Assembly: GCF_015693305.1 (NCBI RefSeq)
Contig: NZ_CP065138.1
Coordinates: 248,001-312,000 of the forward strand
Direction: 5' to 3'
DNA length: 64,000 nt
Source of the DNA: Sphingobium sp. Cam5-1
GTDB taxonomy: Bacteria > Pseudomonadota > Alphaproteobacteria > Sphingomonadales > Sphingomonadaceae
The notes under the pieces: generated by a model
What the model saw: only the letters and a program-made list of their open reading frames with translations
Told to the model about the DNA's origin: nothing
Database searches by the model: none
Program-made: the position numbers and the translations under genes
Part shown: positions 54,392 through 63,238 of the stretch, piece by piece
Numbering within the stretch: position 1 is the stretch's first letter
How the letters are laid out: each line of letters begins with the position of its first letter

Positions 54392-55459
54392 TTAAAAATT
54401 CGCGCCGAGGGTAAGAGTGAGGCCGGATGAGGGCGATGCTTCTCCCGCTACGCGTTCCCGCCATTCAATGCTGAGCCGCGATGCGACGCAGGGGAGTGGC
54501 AGGCGGACCTCAATCTCCGGCCCGATATCAACGCGCTCCACCTGCGGTTGCGCGCCTCCCGATACGCTGAGACCGGTGCGTACGGGCGTCCCCGATATAG
54601 GAGTGAGCAGGGAAAGCTTGCCGTCAGCGAACAGGTCGCGCCGGTTGAACCCGACCAAGCCTGCTTGTCCATAAGCCTCCGCTTCCAATTTGCCCAGAAC
54701 TGGAGTGGGGCCGAAGCCGCCCACCGCAAATACCGCGTTGGCATTGCGTGCGCCATTTCCCAGAGAAATCCGGCGCTCCGCCGCGATGGAGATCGGAATG
54801 AATCTGGAAGGTTGCCAGGCTATCCCTACGGCAGCCTCAGGCGAGGCGGGACGATTGAAGGCGCGGCTTACGCGCCCATAGAGGGCCGCGCGGCTGCTGC
54901 TGGCTGGCGTCAGATCATAATCGAGCCGGAGCCCTGCTTGCGACCCGCCGAGCCTGCCGCCCGTGACAAGATCCTGCGGATTGGCGCTGCCGTCGCGCCA
55001 GAGGAGCCACGCGCTGCCGCGCCAGCGGCGCACTTTGGTGCCGTCCGAGGGCGTTAGCGGCCATGCGGGCGGGGCGGACTGAGCAAAGTTGGATGGCCTG
55101 CGGTTCTCCGCGACTTCTTCGATTTTCGGATCGAAGGGCGTCTGGCCATCCTCGGACTTGCCCATGGCACTTTGAAACGCGGGGATAAAGGCTGGGGTAA
55201 TCCCCCTTCTCGGCCCCGCAGCGCGTATCTTGTTCATCGGCCAATTGGCGACGAGCAGTGGGGTTGGCGTGGCCGGAATCGGTACGGCCTTTTGCTGAGA
55301 AGGCACGGTCAGGCGGGCAGCTGCAACCGGGATCGGTCGTGGCGGCAAGGGCGCGGCGGCGCTTCCTCCAAACATGGCGTTCGCGACCCGGATGATCACC
55401 CAGCCAGTCATAAGCACAAGGAAAAAGCGGACAGGCCGTCCGCTGGCACTGTTGTCCAT
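54392..55459 (-). CDS. Probable outer-membrane-type protein, NfrA-C-like partner of the glycosyltransferase
   Basis: A 355-residue protein starting MDNSASGRPVRFFLVLMTGW with one N-terminal hydrophobic segment that may act as signal or anchor, a Pro/Ala-rich middle and a C-terminal region of alternating strands (GGRLGGSQAGLRLDYDLT, then GLSVSGGAQPQVERVDIGPE). It ends in LTLTLGANF, a phenylalanine typical of outer-membrane barrels. By sequence and position just downstream of the NfrB-like glycosyltransferase, it may be the equivalent of the C-terminal part of NfrA. This is inference; there is no TPR part. Start 55459 chosen over 55570. Confidence 0.55.
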   Translation of the reverse strand: MDNSASGRPVRFFLVLMTGWVIIRVANAMFGGSAAAPLPPRPIPVAAARLTVPSQQKAVPIPATPTPLLVANWPMNKIRAAGPRRGITPAFIPAFQSAMGKSEDGQTPFDPKIEEVAENRRPSNFAQSAPPAWPLTPSDGTKVRRWRGSAWLLWRDGSANPQDLVTGGRLGGSQAGLRLDYDLTPASSSRAALYGRVSRAFNRPASPEAAVGIAWQPSRFIPISIAAERRISLGNGARNANAVFAVGGFGPTPVLGKLEAEAYGQAGLVGFNRRDLFADGKLSLLTPISGTPVRTGLSVSGGAQPQVERVDIGPEIEVRLPLPCVASRLSIEWRERVAGEASPSSGLTLTLGANF

Positions 55460-55466
55460 GCTGATC

Positions 55467-56852
55467 TTAAATCTGGGGGAAGCGATGCTGCGTCTTGTCC
55501 CAGACCAGCGGCTTTCCGAACAGAGAATGAAGGTAGAGGAAGACCGCGCGGCGGGCCGCAAGCATCGCAATCAGATTGGCGAGAATGGAACGGGGGATTG
55601 CGCCGATGCCATAACCCCATCCATAGCTGCGGCCGACGAAAATGGCCCGCATCGCAGCGCGCCAGGTCATGAAGGCGAAGTTCAGCCAGAGCAGCAGTTC
55701 GACGAACGGCGATGGCTGGTAGGCGGTTTCGAGGCCGAACCAGCTTGCCATGAGAAGCAAGCCCCAAAGCAGGAAGGCGACATAAGCAGCGAAGAGAACG
55801 AAGGCGGCGATCGCCGCGCGCCGGTCACGGATGCGCATCCACCATTCGGTGGGTCCGCCCTGCCAGCCCATGCGGTCCCAACCAGCAAGCGAGATTCCGA
55901 CCATCCAGCGTGCTTTCTGGCGGATGGCGCCGTCCAGGCTGTCCGGAAAATATTCACGCGTGGCGACAAGCTCGCCTGCGGCGTCGCGCATCCGCACGAA
56001 AACGCCGCGCCCGCCCATATTCTTGATCCGAAGGCCGACTTCATAATCTTCCGTGAGGGAAGCGGGGTCGAACGGACCCCCGTTCGCCGGATTGACGAGC
56101 CGTTCGAGTGTCAGTCGTTCGAATGCGCAGGCAACTCCGGCGGACGGAACCGACGCACCCATAGCTTCGCGGATCGTCAAATATTTCCCATGGCTCTCGG
56201 CAAATTCGTCGCAATAATGATTGGCGATCGAGCGTGCCCACCAACCGCCTTCTCCCGTGAGTGGAAGAACCGGCAACTGAACCAGTTGGAAACGATCGAT
56301 CATCACATCGAACAGCCGTACTTCGTCGGCGTGGACGACATCTTCGGCGTCATGCAAGACTATGGCCTTGAACATTCTGCCGGTGCGCGCCTCTTCTTCC
56401 TGCATGGCGCGCCAGAGGAGGTTCAGGCAGTCCGCCTTGGTCGTGGGACCCGGACGTTCGTTGATGCAGACGACGAGACGATTGTCCTGGTCCGCGATCG
56501 GGTTGACGGCCGCCAAGGTGGCAAGATCATTGGGATAGACGCCGACGAAAATGCGATAGTCGCCAACGGACCATTGGTTGAGCGCATTGCGCAACATCGG
56601 GCCGATCACATCTGCTTCACCCCAGGCTGGAACGAAGATGCCGATCTTGCCAGGCTTTGAAGAGGCAGGCAGCGTCGCCGTCGTCATGCGCGCATGACGA
56701 GAATAGACCGCTATGTTTCGCCACCAGCGTCGGCCCAGGAACATGACATCCACGAGAAAATCGTCGATCCCGCCAATGGCCAGTCCCACCACGGCGAACA
56801 ATAAAATCTCATGATAAATGATCGCTAGAACCGCCGTCAGCGATTGCGCCAT
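55467..56852 (-). CDS. NfrB-like membrane glycosyltransferase (GT2)
   Basis: A 461-residue inner-membrane enzyme. Two helices lead (about 10-45). The GT2 catalytic domain (about 65-300) has VPAWGEADVI, the substrate-binding DAED in VLHDAEDVVH, TEDYEVGLR and QKARWM (the QxxRW-type motif). Four to five helices follow, and it ends LVWDKTQHRFPQ, a feature of the NfrB group. E. coli NfrB makes an exopolysaccharide secreted through NfrA and is switched on by c-di-GMP via a C-terminal domain; that domain is missing here. A candidate operator lies 42 bases upstream. Confidence 0.85.
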   Translation of the reverse strand: MAQSLTAVLAIIYHEILLFAVVGLAIGGIDDFLVDVMFLGRRWWRNIAVYSRHARMTTATLPASSKPGKIGIFVPAWGEADVIGPMLRNALNQWSVGDYRIFVGVYPNDLATLAAVNPIADQDNRLVVCINERPGPTTKADCLNLLWRAMQEEEARTGRMFKAIVLHDAEDVVHADEVRLFDVMIDRFQLVQLPVLPLTGEGGWWARSIANHYCDEFAESHGKYLTIREAMGASVPSAGVACAFERLTLERLVNPANGGPFDPASLTEDYEVGLRIKNMGGRGVFVRMRDAAGELVATREYFPDSLDGAIRQKARWMVGISLAGWDRMGWQGGPTEWWMRIRDRRAAIAAFVLFAAYVAFLLWGLLLMASWFGLETAYQPSPFVELLLWLNFAFMTWRAAMRAIFVGRSYGWGYGIGAIPRSILANLIAMLAARRAVFLYLHSLFGKPLVWDKTQHRFPQI

Positions 56853-56893
56853 GTTGAAATGCCCCCTGTAAACCGGGGCGCATTGGCAAATTC

Positions 56894-56909
56894 CTATGAA
56901 ATTTCATAG
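56894..56909. promoter_or_regulatory. Perfect 16-base palindrome upstream of the NfrB-like gene
   Basis: CTATGAAATTTCATAG is a perfect dyad in the gap between the divergent glycosyltransferase gene and the 59-residue ORF. Beside it, TTGCACA occurs twice (56913 and 56927). This is the look of a transcription factor site. The factor is unknown and no regulator gene is adjacent. The rest of 56853-57125 shows a small hairpin at 57063-57081 and nothing else certain. Confidence 0.5.
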
Positions 56910-57125
56910 CCCTTGCACATATTTTTTGCACAGGGCGAAAAGCTTTTGCTATTCCACTGAAGGCTCCGACCCGGCGCGATTTCCGTCAAGTTGTTCCAGC
57001 AGCGCGTTGGATGGAATGGCCTCGCTGACGCGGCGGTGCTAACGTCTCTACTGCCGGAAAGACGACTCGTCTAAAGAGTCGCGGCACCCCAACCAGTCTC
57101 ATCAGCGATAGGTAGGAGGGCGTGA

Positions 57126-57305
57126 ATGACCGGAGAGATGGATGTCAATTACCTACTGCACAGGCAGCAGGTGTCGTTGATACGAGCGCAGATGAGCCAT
57201 TCCAAAAAAGGGCGTGCTGCCTATGAGGGATTGGCTCGTGGATATGGTGACCAGATCGATGCATATCGTGAGGAAAATGTGCGGTTAGTGAATTCCGCGC
57301 ACTGA
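57126..57305 (+). CDS. 59-residue small soluble protein
   Basis: AGGAGG (57114-57119) six bases before ATG 57126 is an excellent ribosome binding site. The protein starts MTGEMDVNYLLHRQQVSLIR and continues AQMSHSKKGRAAYEGLARGY, helical and amphipathic, with no membrane segment. The DVNYLLHRQQVSL phrase looks like a short conserved family in sphingomonads, from memory and unverified. It sits on the plus strand, divergent from the glycosyltransferase, sharing the palindrome region, and ends 14 bases before the end of the convergent iron-permease-like gene. Confidence 0.7.
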   Translation: MTGEMDVNYLLHRQQVSLIRAQMSHSKKGRAAYEGLARGYGDQIDAYREENVRLVNSAH

Positions 57306-57319
57306 TGGCGGGCATCCCG

Positions 57320-57718
57320 TTACCGCCGCTGGATCAACCGCTCTATTGACCGGTGGTGGCTTTCTTCGCTGTCAAATTCCTTTTCCAGCATAGCTTTCAG
57401 ACGTTCAAGATCGGTTTCGGTCAGATGTTCGATGCCGATGAACTCGTTTCGGGCATCGGTGACGGCGCGGATGAGTTCGTCAAGCTTGGCCTGGATTGCC
57501 GACCCATCGCGATTTTGAGCGTTCTGGATCAGGAACACCATGAGAAAGGTCACGATCGTCGTGCCCGTGTTTATGATGAGCTGCCAGGTATCGGAATAAT
57601 GAAAGATCGGGCCTGTCGCGATCCAGCCGATGATCACCGTTACCGCGAGAATGAAGGCGAGCGGCTGTCCCGACCAGCTTGCGACCCGATGTGCGAAGGC
57701 GCCGAAAATTCTGTCCAT
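57320..57718 (-). CDS. Low-affinity iron permease family (PF04120-type) membrane protein
   Basis: A 132-residue protein starting MDRIFGAFAHRVASWSGQPL. Two transmembrane segments surround GPIFHYSDTWQLIINTGTTI, and FLMVFLIQNAQNRDGSAIQA with a helical acidic C terminus follows. The family was named for a fungal protein; function in bacteria is not proven. GGGAGAAGAGG just upstream supports the start at 57718. Confidence 0.85.
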   Translation of the reverse strand: MDRIFGAFAHRVASWSGQPLAFILAVTVIIGWIATGPIFHYSDTWQLIINTGTTIVTFLMVFLIQNAQNRDGSAIQAKLDELIRAVTDARNEFIGIEHLTETDLERLKAMLEKEFDSEESHHRSIERLIQRR

Positions 57719-57780
57719 CCTCTTCTCCCTGTCGCAACCCATTTACCCTGTGTTCAGGGTCTGATTGCCATGAAGCGCGC

Positions 57781-58113
57781 ATGACGACCATATCCATTCG
57801 TGCCTTTGCGCTCGCTTTGCCCATGGCTGCTATGCTGCTGTCTTCCTGCGCGACGGTGTCGCCCGAATCGAAAGTGCGGGCGGGGCTGATTGAAGCGGGG
57901 CTTTCGCCGCGAATGGCCGGGTGCATGGCGGAGCGGATGGTCGATCGGTTGAGCCTGATGCAGCTGCGGCGGTTGCAGTCGCTGGCGTCGCTCCGCAAGT
58001 CGCACATGGGGGAGATGACGGTTGACCGATTCCTCTACAAGGTGCGGGCGCTGGAGGATCCGGAGATATTCATGGTGACGAGCAAGGCGGCGATCGTCTG
58101 CGCGATTGAATGA
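57781..58113 (+). CDS. Small predicted lipoprotein
   Basis: A 110-residue protein with the lipobox LPMAAMLLSSC, so a mature lipoprotein of about 90 residues. It has KVRAGLIEAGLSPRMAGCMA and ERMVDRLSLMQLRRLQSLAS. It resembles a short uncharacterised alphaproteobacterial family. The 34-residue in-frame extension upstream lacks a signal peptide and is rejected. It is divergent from the iron permease family gene and lies 142 bases before sucC; that gap has A/T-rich sequence and no firm promoter. Confidence 0.7.
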   Translation: MTTISIRAFALALPMAAMLLSSCATVSPESKVRAGLIEAGLSPRMAGCMAERMVDRLSLMQLRRLQSLASLRKSHMGEMTVDRFLYKVRALEDPEIFMVTSKAAIVCAIE

Positions 58114-58255
58114 AGGAAGTGGTGAATCGAACGCGATTCCGGGAAGTGATTTTGCAATTTTGCAAAGTTGATTTGCGAAATGAGGCTGGCGTCCTCTGCA
58201 TCCCTGTGCTTTAGGCCCGTCATCAGCTTTTCGAGCGAAAGGACGGGCCAGGCCC

Positions 58256-59455
58256 ATGAACATTCACGAATATCAGGCGAAGGAATTGCTGGCGAAATAT
58301 GGCGCGCCGATTGCCGCCGGTTACGCCGCGTTCTCGGTCGATGAAGCCGTCGAAGCCGCCAAAAAGCTGCCCGGACCGCTCTATGTCGTGAAGTCGCAGA
58401 TCCACGCCGGTGGCCGCGGCAAGGGCAAGTTCAAGGAGCTGGGCCCCGACGCGAAGGGTGGCGTTCGTCTGGCCTTCAACCTCGATGAGGTTAAGGCCCA
58501 CGCTACCGACATGCTCGGCAACACGCTGGTCACCATCCAGACGGGTGAAGCAGGCAAGCAGGTCAATCGCCTCTACATCACCGACGGCGCCGACATTGCG
58601 AAGGAATTCTACCTCGCGCTGCTGGTCGATCGTGCCACCAGCCGCATTGCTTTCGTCGTATCGACCGAAGGCGGTATGGATATTGAAGAGGTCGCCCATT
58701 CAACCCCGGAAAAGATTCACACCTTCACCGTCGATCCAGCAGCCGGTTTCCAGCCGCACCATGGCCGTTCGGTCGCTGCCGCTCTGGGCCTGACCGGCGA
58801 TCAGGCGAAGCAGGCCGCCAAGGTCGCCTCGTCGCTCTACGCGGCGTTCCTCGACACCGACGCCGAGCAGATCGAAGTCAACCCGCTGGCGCTGACCGAG
58901 CAGGGCAATCTGCTGGTGCTGGACGCCAAGGTTGGCTTCGACGGCAACGCCATGTTCCGTCACAAGGACATTGCCGAACTGCGCGACCTGACCGAGGAAG
59001 ATCCGGCCGAAGTCGAGGCGAGCGAATATGACCTCGCCTACATCAAGCTGGACGGCAACATCGGCTGCATGGTGAATGGCGCGGGCCTGGCCATGGCGAC
59101 GATGGACATCATCAAGCTGAACGGCGAATTCCCCGCCAACTTCCTGGACGTCGGTGGTGGCGCCAACAAGGAAAAGGTGACCGCGGCCTTCAAGATCATC
59201 CTGAAGGACCCGGCGGTGAAGGGCATTCTCGTCAACATCTTCGGTGGCATCATGAAGTGCGACATCATTGCCGAGGGCATCGTCGCCGCCGCCAAGGAAG
59301 TTGACCTGTCGGTTCCTCTGGTCGTTCGCCTGGAAGGCACGAACGTCCAGCAGGGCAAGGACATTCTGGCTTCGTCCGGCCTCGCCATCGTCCCTGCGGA
59401 CGATCTGGGCGACGCGGCCAAGAAGATCGTGGCGGAAGTGAGGAAGGCAGCCTGA
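58256..59455 (+). CDS. sucC: Succinyl-CoA synthetase beta subunit
   Basis: ADP-forming succinate-CoA ligase beta subunit of the TCA cycle. The 399-residue ATP-grasp protein shows [37 protein letters not shown], the [20 protein letters not shown] metal region and FGGIMKCD. The partner sucD does not follow; etfB does. The downstream gap has a hairpin (59489-59512). Confidence 0.97.
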   Translation: MNIHEYQAKELLAKYGAPIAAGYAAFSVDEAVEAAKKLPGPLYVVKSQIHAGGRGKGKFKELGPDAKGGVRLAFNLDEVKAHATDMLGNTLVTIQTGEAGKQVNRLYITDGADIAKEFYLALLVDRATSRIAFVVSTEGGMDIEEVAHSTPEKIHTFTVDPAAGFQPHHGRSVAAALGLTGDQAKQAAKVASSLYAAFLDTDAEQIEVNPLALTEQGNLLVLDAKVGFDGNAMFRHKDIAELRDLTEEDPAEVEASEYDLAYIKLDGNIGCMVNGAGLAMATMDIIKLNGEFPANFLDVGGGANKEKVTAAFKIILKDPAVKGILVNIFGGIMKCDIIAEGIVAAAKEVDLSVPLVVRLEGTNVQQGKDILASSGLAIVPADDLGDAAKKIVAEVRKAA

Positions 59456-59488
59456 TTTCCAAGCCACTTTAACCGAACACCATGGGGC

Positions 59489-59515
59489 GCAGGCGGTCTT
59501 TAGGGGTCGCCTGCG
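59489..59515 (+). terminator. Hairpin after sucC
   Basis: CGCAGGCG and CGCCTGCG pair around a 12-base loop, followed by TCCTTGT. It lies 34 bases after the sucC stop and 49 bases before etfB, so it may separate the two transcripts. The palindrome CCGCATATGCGG (59522-59533) follows. Confidence 0.5.
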
Positions 59516-59563
59516 TCCTTGTCCGCATATGCGGGCTGTGGCGTTAAACGAAAGGATGTTGCG

Positions 59564-60313
59564 ATGAAGATCCTTGTGCCCGTGAAGCGGGTCATTGACT
59601 ATAATGTGAAGCCGCGCGTGAAGGCTGACGGGACGGGCGTCGATTTGGCGAACGTCAAGATGAGCATGAACCCGTTTGACGAGATCGCGGTCGAGGAAGC
59701 CATCCGCCTGAAGGAGAAGGGCGTGGCGACCGAGGTCGTCGCCGTGTCGATCGGCGTCGCCAAGGCGCAGGAAACGCTGCGCACGGCGCTGGCCATGGGT
59801 GCGGATCGTGCGATCCTGATCCAGACGGATGACGAAGTCGAACCGCTGGGCGTCGCCAAGCTGCTCGCCAAAGTGCAGGAAGAGGAAGACGCTGGCCTGA
59901 TCATCCTGGGCAAGCAGGCGATCGACGACGACAGCAACCAGACCGGCCAGATGCTGGCCGCGCTGCTGAACCTGCCGCAGGGCACCTTCGCTTCGAAGGT
60001 CGAGGTTGAGGGCGACAAGGTCAGCGTGACCCGCGAAGTCGATGGCGGCCTGGAGACGGTGAAGCTGAACACGCCTGCCATCATCACCACCGACCTGCGT
60101 TTGAACGAGCCGCGCTATGCTTCGCTGCCCAACATCATGAAGGCGAAGAGCAAGCCGCTCGCGAACAAGACGCCCGCCGATTATGGCGTGGACATTTCGC
60201 CGCGTCTGGAGACGCTGAAGGTCACCGAGCCCGCCAAGCGTTCGGCTGGCGTCAAGGTCGCCGATGTCGATGAACTGGTTGCGAAGCTGAAAGCTTTGGG
60301 AGTTGCAGCATGA
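59564..60313 (+). CDS. etfB: Electron transfer flavoprotein beta subunit
   Basis: EtfB binds AMP and docks the partner dehydrogenases. The 249-residue protein starts [20 protein letters not shown] and has [19 protein letters not shown] and [20 protein letters not shown], then the recognition-loop region [16 protein letters not shown]. Start 59564 preferred to 59519 because the family begins MK[IV]L. It overlaps etfA by four bases. Confidence 0.96.
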   Translation: MKILVPVKRVIDYNVKPRVKADGTGVDLANVKMSMNPFDEIAVEEAIRLKEKGVATEVVAVSIGVAKAQETLRTALAMGADRAILIQTDDEVEPLGVAKLLAKVQEEEDAGLIILGKQAIDDDSNQTGQMLAALLNLPQGTFASKVEVEGDKVSVTREVDGGLETVKLNTPAIITTDLRLNEPRYASLPNIMKAKSKPLANKTPADYGVDISPRLETLKVTEPAKRSAGVKVADVDELVAKLKALGVAA

Positions 60314-61239
60314 AGACTCTGGTATGGGTTGAACATGAGGGCGGCGCCGTCAAGGACGCGACCCTTTCCGCCGTCACCGCTGCTGCAAAGCTGGGTGAAG
60401 TGCATCTGCTGGTCGCTGGTGCTGGCGTCGGCGGCGTAGGTGAAGCTGCTGCGAAGATCGCTGGCGTGGGCAAGGTCCATGTCGCCGATGACGCGGCTTT
60501 CGGTCATGCGTTGGCCGAAAATGTCGCGCCGCTGGTCGTTGAACTGATGGGCAGCCATGACGCGTTCGTCGCGCCTGCCACCAGCAACGGCAAGAATATC
60601 GCACCGCGCGTCGCGGCTCTGCTGGACGTGATGCAGATCAGCGACATCCTGTCGGTCGAGAGCGAGGACACGTTCACGCGTCCGATCTATGCGGGCAACG
60701 CGATCGCGACGGTCAAGTCCAAGGACGTGAAGAAGGTCATCACCGTTCGCGGCACTGCTTTTGAGAAGGCGGCGCGCGAGGGTGGTTCGGGCGCGGTGGA
60801 AGCCGTGGCCTCTACGGGTGACAAGGGTCTGTCGAGCTTCGTCGGCGCCGAGATCGCCAAGCAGGAGCGTCCGGAACTGACGTCTGCCAAGATCATCGTG
60901 TCGGGTGGCCGTGCGCTGAAGGATGGCGAGACGTTCGAGCAGGTGATCTTCCCGCTGGCCGACAAGCTGGGCGCAGCGGTGGGTGCTTCGCGCGCTGCCG
61001 TTGACGCGGGTTATGTGCCGAACGATTATCAGGTCGGGCAGACCGGCAAGATCGTGGCGCCGGAAGTCTATATCGCCGTGGGTATTTCCGGCGCGATCCA
61101 GCATCTGGCTGGCATGAAGGACAGCAAGACCATCATCGCCATCAACAAGGATGAGGATGCGCCGATCTTCCAGGTCGCGGACATCGGCTTGGTCGGCGAC
61201 CTGTTCAAGGTGGTGCCGGAGTTGACTGGCAAGCTGTAA
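60310..61239 (+). CDS. etfA: Electron transfer flavoprotein alpha subunit
   Basis: EtfA holds the FAD that carries electrons to ETF-ubiquinone oxidoreductase. The 309-residue protein has [36 protein letters not shown] and [20 protein letters not shown], the FAD-binding signature. Coupled to etfB by ATGA. Followed by a bidirectional terminator. Confidence 0.96.
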   Translation: MKTLVWVEHEGGAVKDATLSAVTAAAKLGEVHLLVAGAGVGGVGEAAAKIAGVGKVHVADDAAFGHALAENVAPLVVELMGSHDAFVAPATSNGKNIAPRVAALLDVMQISDILSVESEDTFTRPIYAGNAIATVKSKDVKKVITVRGTAFEKAAREGGSGAVEAVASTGDKGLSSFVGAEIAKQERPELTSAKIIVSGGRALKDGETFEQVIFPLADKLGAAVGASRAAVDAGYVPNDYQVGQTGKIVAPEVYIAVGISGAIQHLAGMKDSKTIIAINKDEDAPIFQVADIGLVGDLFKVVPELTGKL

Positions 61240-61274
61240 GGCTTCGGAAGTCACATTCCACAAAGTAGTGAAGA

Positions 61275-61303
61275 GGGCGCGGCCGATGGTCGCGCCCTTT
61301 TTC
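61275..61303. terminator. Bidirectional terminator after etfA
   Basis: GGGCGCG (61275-61281) and CGCGCCC (61291-61297) pair, followed by five Ts. It lies 36 bases after etfA and abuts the stop of the convergent lipoprotein gene. Confidence 0.8.
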
Positions 61304-61642
61304 TTATTCGCAGCGGACGCTACTGCGATCGATTGCGTTACCGGCGATTGCGCCGCCGCCTGCGCCGAGGATGGTGCCGAGCGTTTTTGAGCCGCCGGGG
61401 GCGATGATATTGCCCAGCACGCCGCCCGCGATCGCGCCGACTATCGTGCCAGCGGTGCCGTCGCTGCGCTTGCAATAATAGCGGCCGTCATTATCGCGAT
61501 AGATATAGTCGTCATCGGTGATCACCCGGCCGTAATAGCCTCCTGCGGGGCGATTGTAGCCATAGCGGTCGGCGTAGCGATCCGTGGTGCAGGCCGCCAG
61601 CGGCAGGGCCAGCAAGGCGGCGGCGATTATCGGGGCGCGCAT
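61304..61642 (-). CDS. Glycine-zipper lipoprotein (17 kDa antigen-like)
   Basis: A 112-residue protein with a lipobox, LLALPLAAC, a Tyr-rich YYGRVITDDDYIYRDNDG region, and a C-terminal glycine zipper, TIVGAIAGGVLGNIIAPGG followed by TILGAGGGAIAGNAI. This fits the glycine-zipper 2TM family of outer-membrane-associated lipoproteins. Role in envelope integrity is family-based inference. The gap upstream (61643-61858) shows no certain element. Confidence 0.82.
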   Translation of the reverse strand: MRAPIIAAALLALPLAACTTDRYADRYGYNRPAGGYYGRVITDDDYIYRDNDGRYYCKRSDGTAGTIVGAIAGGVLGNIIAPGGSKTLGTILGAGGGAIAGNAIDRSSVRCE

Positions 61643-61858
61643 CAGTCACTCTCCTTCTCTTTGGCCCCCGGCTGCGTAACAACCCTTCAAATCGGGGTAA
61701 GTTGCGTGGGTGGAACGGCTTTGTGGAGAGAGGTGAGCAGAAATTAGTCCACCCGCCACGGCGCCGCGAAAGGGGGGAAACGCGGGCCGGGCGGGCGGTG
61801 GCCAGCGGCCAGAGGGATAAGCCGCCGGATTAGGATTTTTTAGAATGTCAGCCGCGTA

Positions 61859-62098
61859 TCAGCTGGCGAGGGACGAGCCCGGCGCTGTGTGGCGCGGTTG
61901 CGTGGGCGTGATCGCCGGGGACATGCTGCTGCCGCCGAGGCTGCTGCTGGTGGAGCTGCCAGCGCGGTTCGAGATGTCGTCGCGAGCCTTGTTGTAGCGG
62001 GTGACGAGGTCTTCCTTGAACTCGGTCAGCTTGCCTTCGTCATACAGTTTCTTGCCGACATAGCCTGCGATGGCGCCGAAAATGAGAGTGCGGATCAT
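61859..62098 (-). CDS. Small protein of unknown function
   Basis: A 79-residue protein with a hydrophobic N terminus (MIRTLIFGAIAGYVG), a charged helical middle, KKLYDEGKLTEFKEDLVTRY, and a Ser/Thr/Pro-rich low-complexity C terminus. It resembles short membrane-associated stress proteins in layout, but no family is recognised. Confidence 0.6.
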   Translation of the reverse strand: MIRTLIFGAIAGYVGKKLYDEGKLTEFKEDLVTRYNKARDDISNRAGSSTSSSLGGSSMSPAITPTQPRHTAPGSSLAS

Positions 62099-62306
62099 TG
62101 GGTCTAGCTCCTTACCGGATGTTCCTGTCAGGGTCGCGAAGATAACCGGTCAGAAGGCGTCGGGTTCCGGACGCTTTGGAGTATTCGACAAGATGAGCGG
62201 CTGTGGCGATGTGCCGGAGCGGCGGGCCGTCGGGGCGGTGATGTCGCAGGGCGGAGCCGCAGGAATCCGCGTGTTTTCTAGGTGGGTGTTTCCGGCCAGC
62301 ATTGCT

Positions 62307-62516
62307 TCAGGCGTTGGCGGCGGCGCTCTCGGCAAGCGCGGCGGCTGAGGCAGCTTCGCGGCGGGCGCGGTTGCGGTCGGCGAGGTCCTGGCGTTCGGCC
62401 ATGGCGAGGAAGGTTGCTTCCGAGCGGAGGCAGCGGTCGCGGACGTTGGTGAGGGTAGCGACCTGGGCTTCGTTGCGAGCCTGGGCGGCGAGGGCGCGAT
62501 AGTCGGGGTGCGTCAT
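62307..62516 (-). CDS. Small Ala-rich helical protein of unknown function
   Basis: A 69-residue protein starting MTHPDYRALAAQARNEAQVA with one cysteine (DRCLRSEATFLAMAERQ) and an Ala/Arg-rich C terminus. Predicted helical and soluble. No family recognised. It is 64 bases downstream of the cold-shock gene on the same strand. Confidence 0.6.
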   Translation of the reverse strand: MTHPDYRALAAQARNEAQVATLTNVRDRCLRSEATFLAMAERQDLADRNRARREAASAAALAESAAANA

Positions 62517-62541
62517 GTGCGCTCCTTTGTCAGATAGTGCC

Positions 62542-62565
62542 CGGGCGCCATGGGAGCGGCGCCCG
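62542..62565 (-). terminator. Hairpin after the cold-shock gene
   Basis: CGGGCGCC (62542-62549) and GGCGCCCG (62558-62565) pair around ATGGGAGC, 16 bases after the csp stop. The minus-strand T tract is poor, so it may be a weak terminator. Confidence 0.5.
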
Positions 62566-62580
62566 GACGGTCAGCATGGC

Positions 62581-62793
62581 TTATTCAGCGTGCTGAAGAT
62601 TTACGGCCGCCATCTTGCCGCGACGATCCTGTTCCAGATCATAAGACACGCGGTCCTTTTCGCGCAGCGTGGCCAGGCCAGCGCGCTCGACGGCGGTGAT
62701 GTGGACGAACGCGTCGGGGGTGCCGTCGTCAGGGGCGATGAAGCCATAGCCCTTGTCGGCGTTGAAGAATTTGACGGTTCCGGTGATGCTCAT
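62581..62793 (-). CDS. Cold-shock domain protein (CspA family)
   Basis: A 70-residue single cold-shock domain with RNP1 KGYGFI and RNP2 AFVHI, starting MSITGTVKFFNADKGYGFIA. These bind single-stranded RNA/DNA as chaperones; not all are cold-induced. AAGGA precedes the ATG. The C terminus, DLEQDRRGKMAAVNLQ, is a common alphaproteobacterial variant. Confidence 0.93.
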   Translation of the reverse strand: MSITGTVKFFNADKGYGFIAPDDGTPDAFVHITAVERAGLATLREKDRVSYDLEQDRRGKMAAVNLQHAE

Positions 62794-63031
62794 GGTAGTT
62801 CCTTCGTTCGTACGGTCTGTCCAGCGTGGATGGACCGGTCGCTAGAGGGGCAGGGAAAGAAGGAAGTTTGGTGCCGCAAAGCGCCGAAAGACCGTCGATT
62901 TGCGTCTGTAGCCCGACCTATGTGGGGGTTGGGGGAGGAAATTGCAAGGGCGGGGTTGGGGGCTTGGCGGGAGGGGTTGTGAGGGGCTGGTTCCGGCTTG
63001 GCCTGGGCTTGTCACGGGACAATCCCCACTT

Positions 63032-63174
63032 CCGTTCGCCCTGAGCCCTTCGACAGGCTCAGGACAGGCTTGTCGAAGGGCTCTACTTCCTTCTGGGAAG
63101 AAGGGAAGGGCCCTTCGACTGCCTGCTTGCAGCAGGCGCTCAGGACAGGCTTCGACAAGCTCAGCCCGAACGGG
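63032..63174. repeat. Double, composite family A repeat
   Basis: Starts CCGTTCGCCCTGAGCCCTTC (63032) and contains internal inverted repeats, ACAGGCTCAGGACAGGCTTG near 63054-63073, then CCCTTCGACTGCCTGCTTGC (63111) through GCTCAGCCCGAACGG (63174). The part from about 63113 to 63174 is the reverse complement of the 35299 composite. It fills most of the 445-base gap between the csp gene and the last gene. The rest, 62794-63031 and 63175-63238, shows no gene I can support. Confidence 0.85.
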
Positions 63175-63238
63175 GATTGGGGTGTAGGGCAGAAGAGGCG
63201 TAATCCTGCAGGCTTGGTTGTTCGGCCTGCCACTCCCA

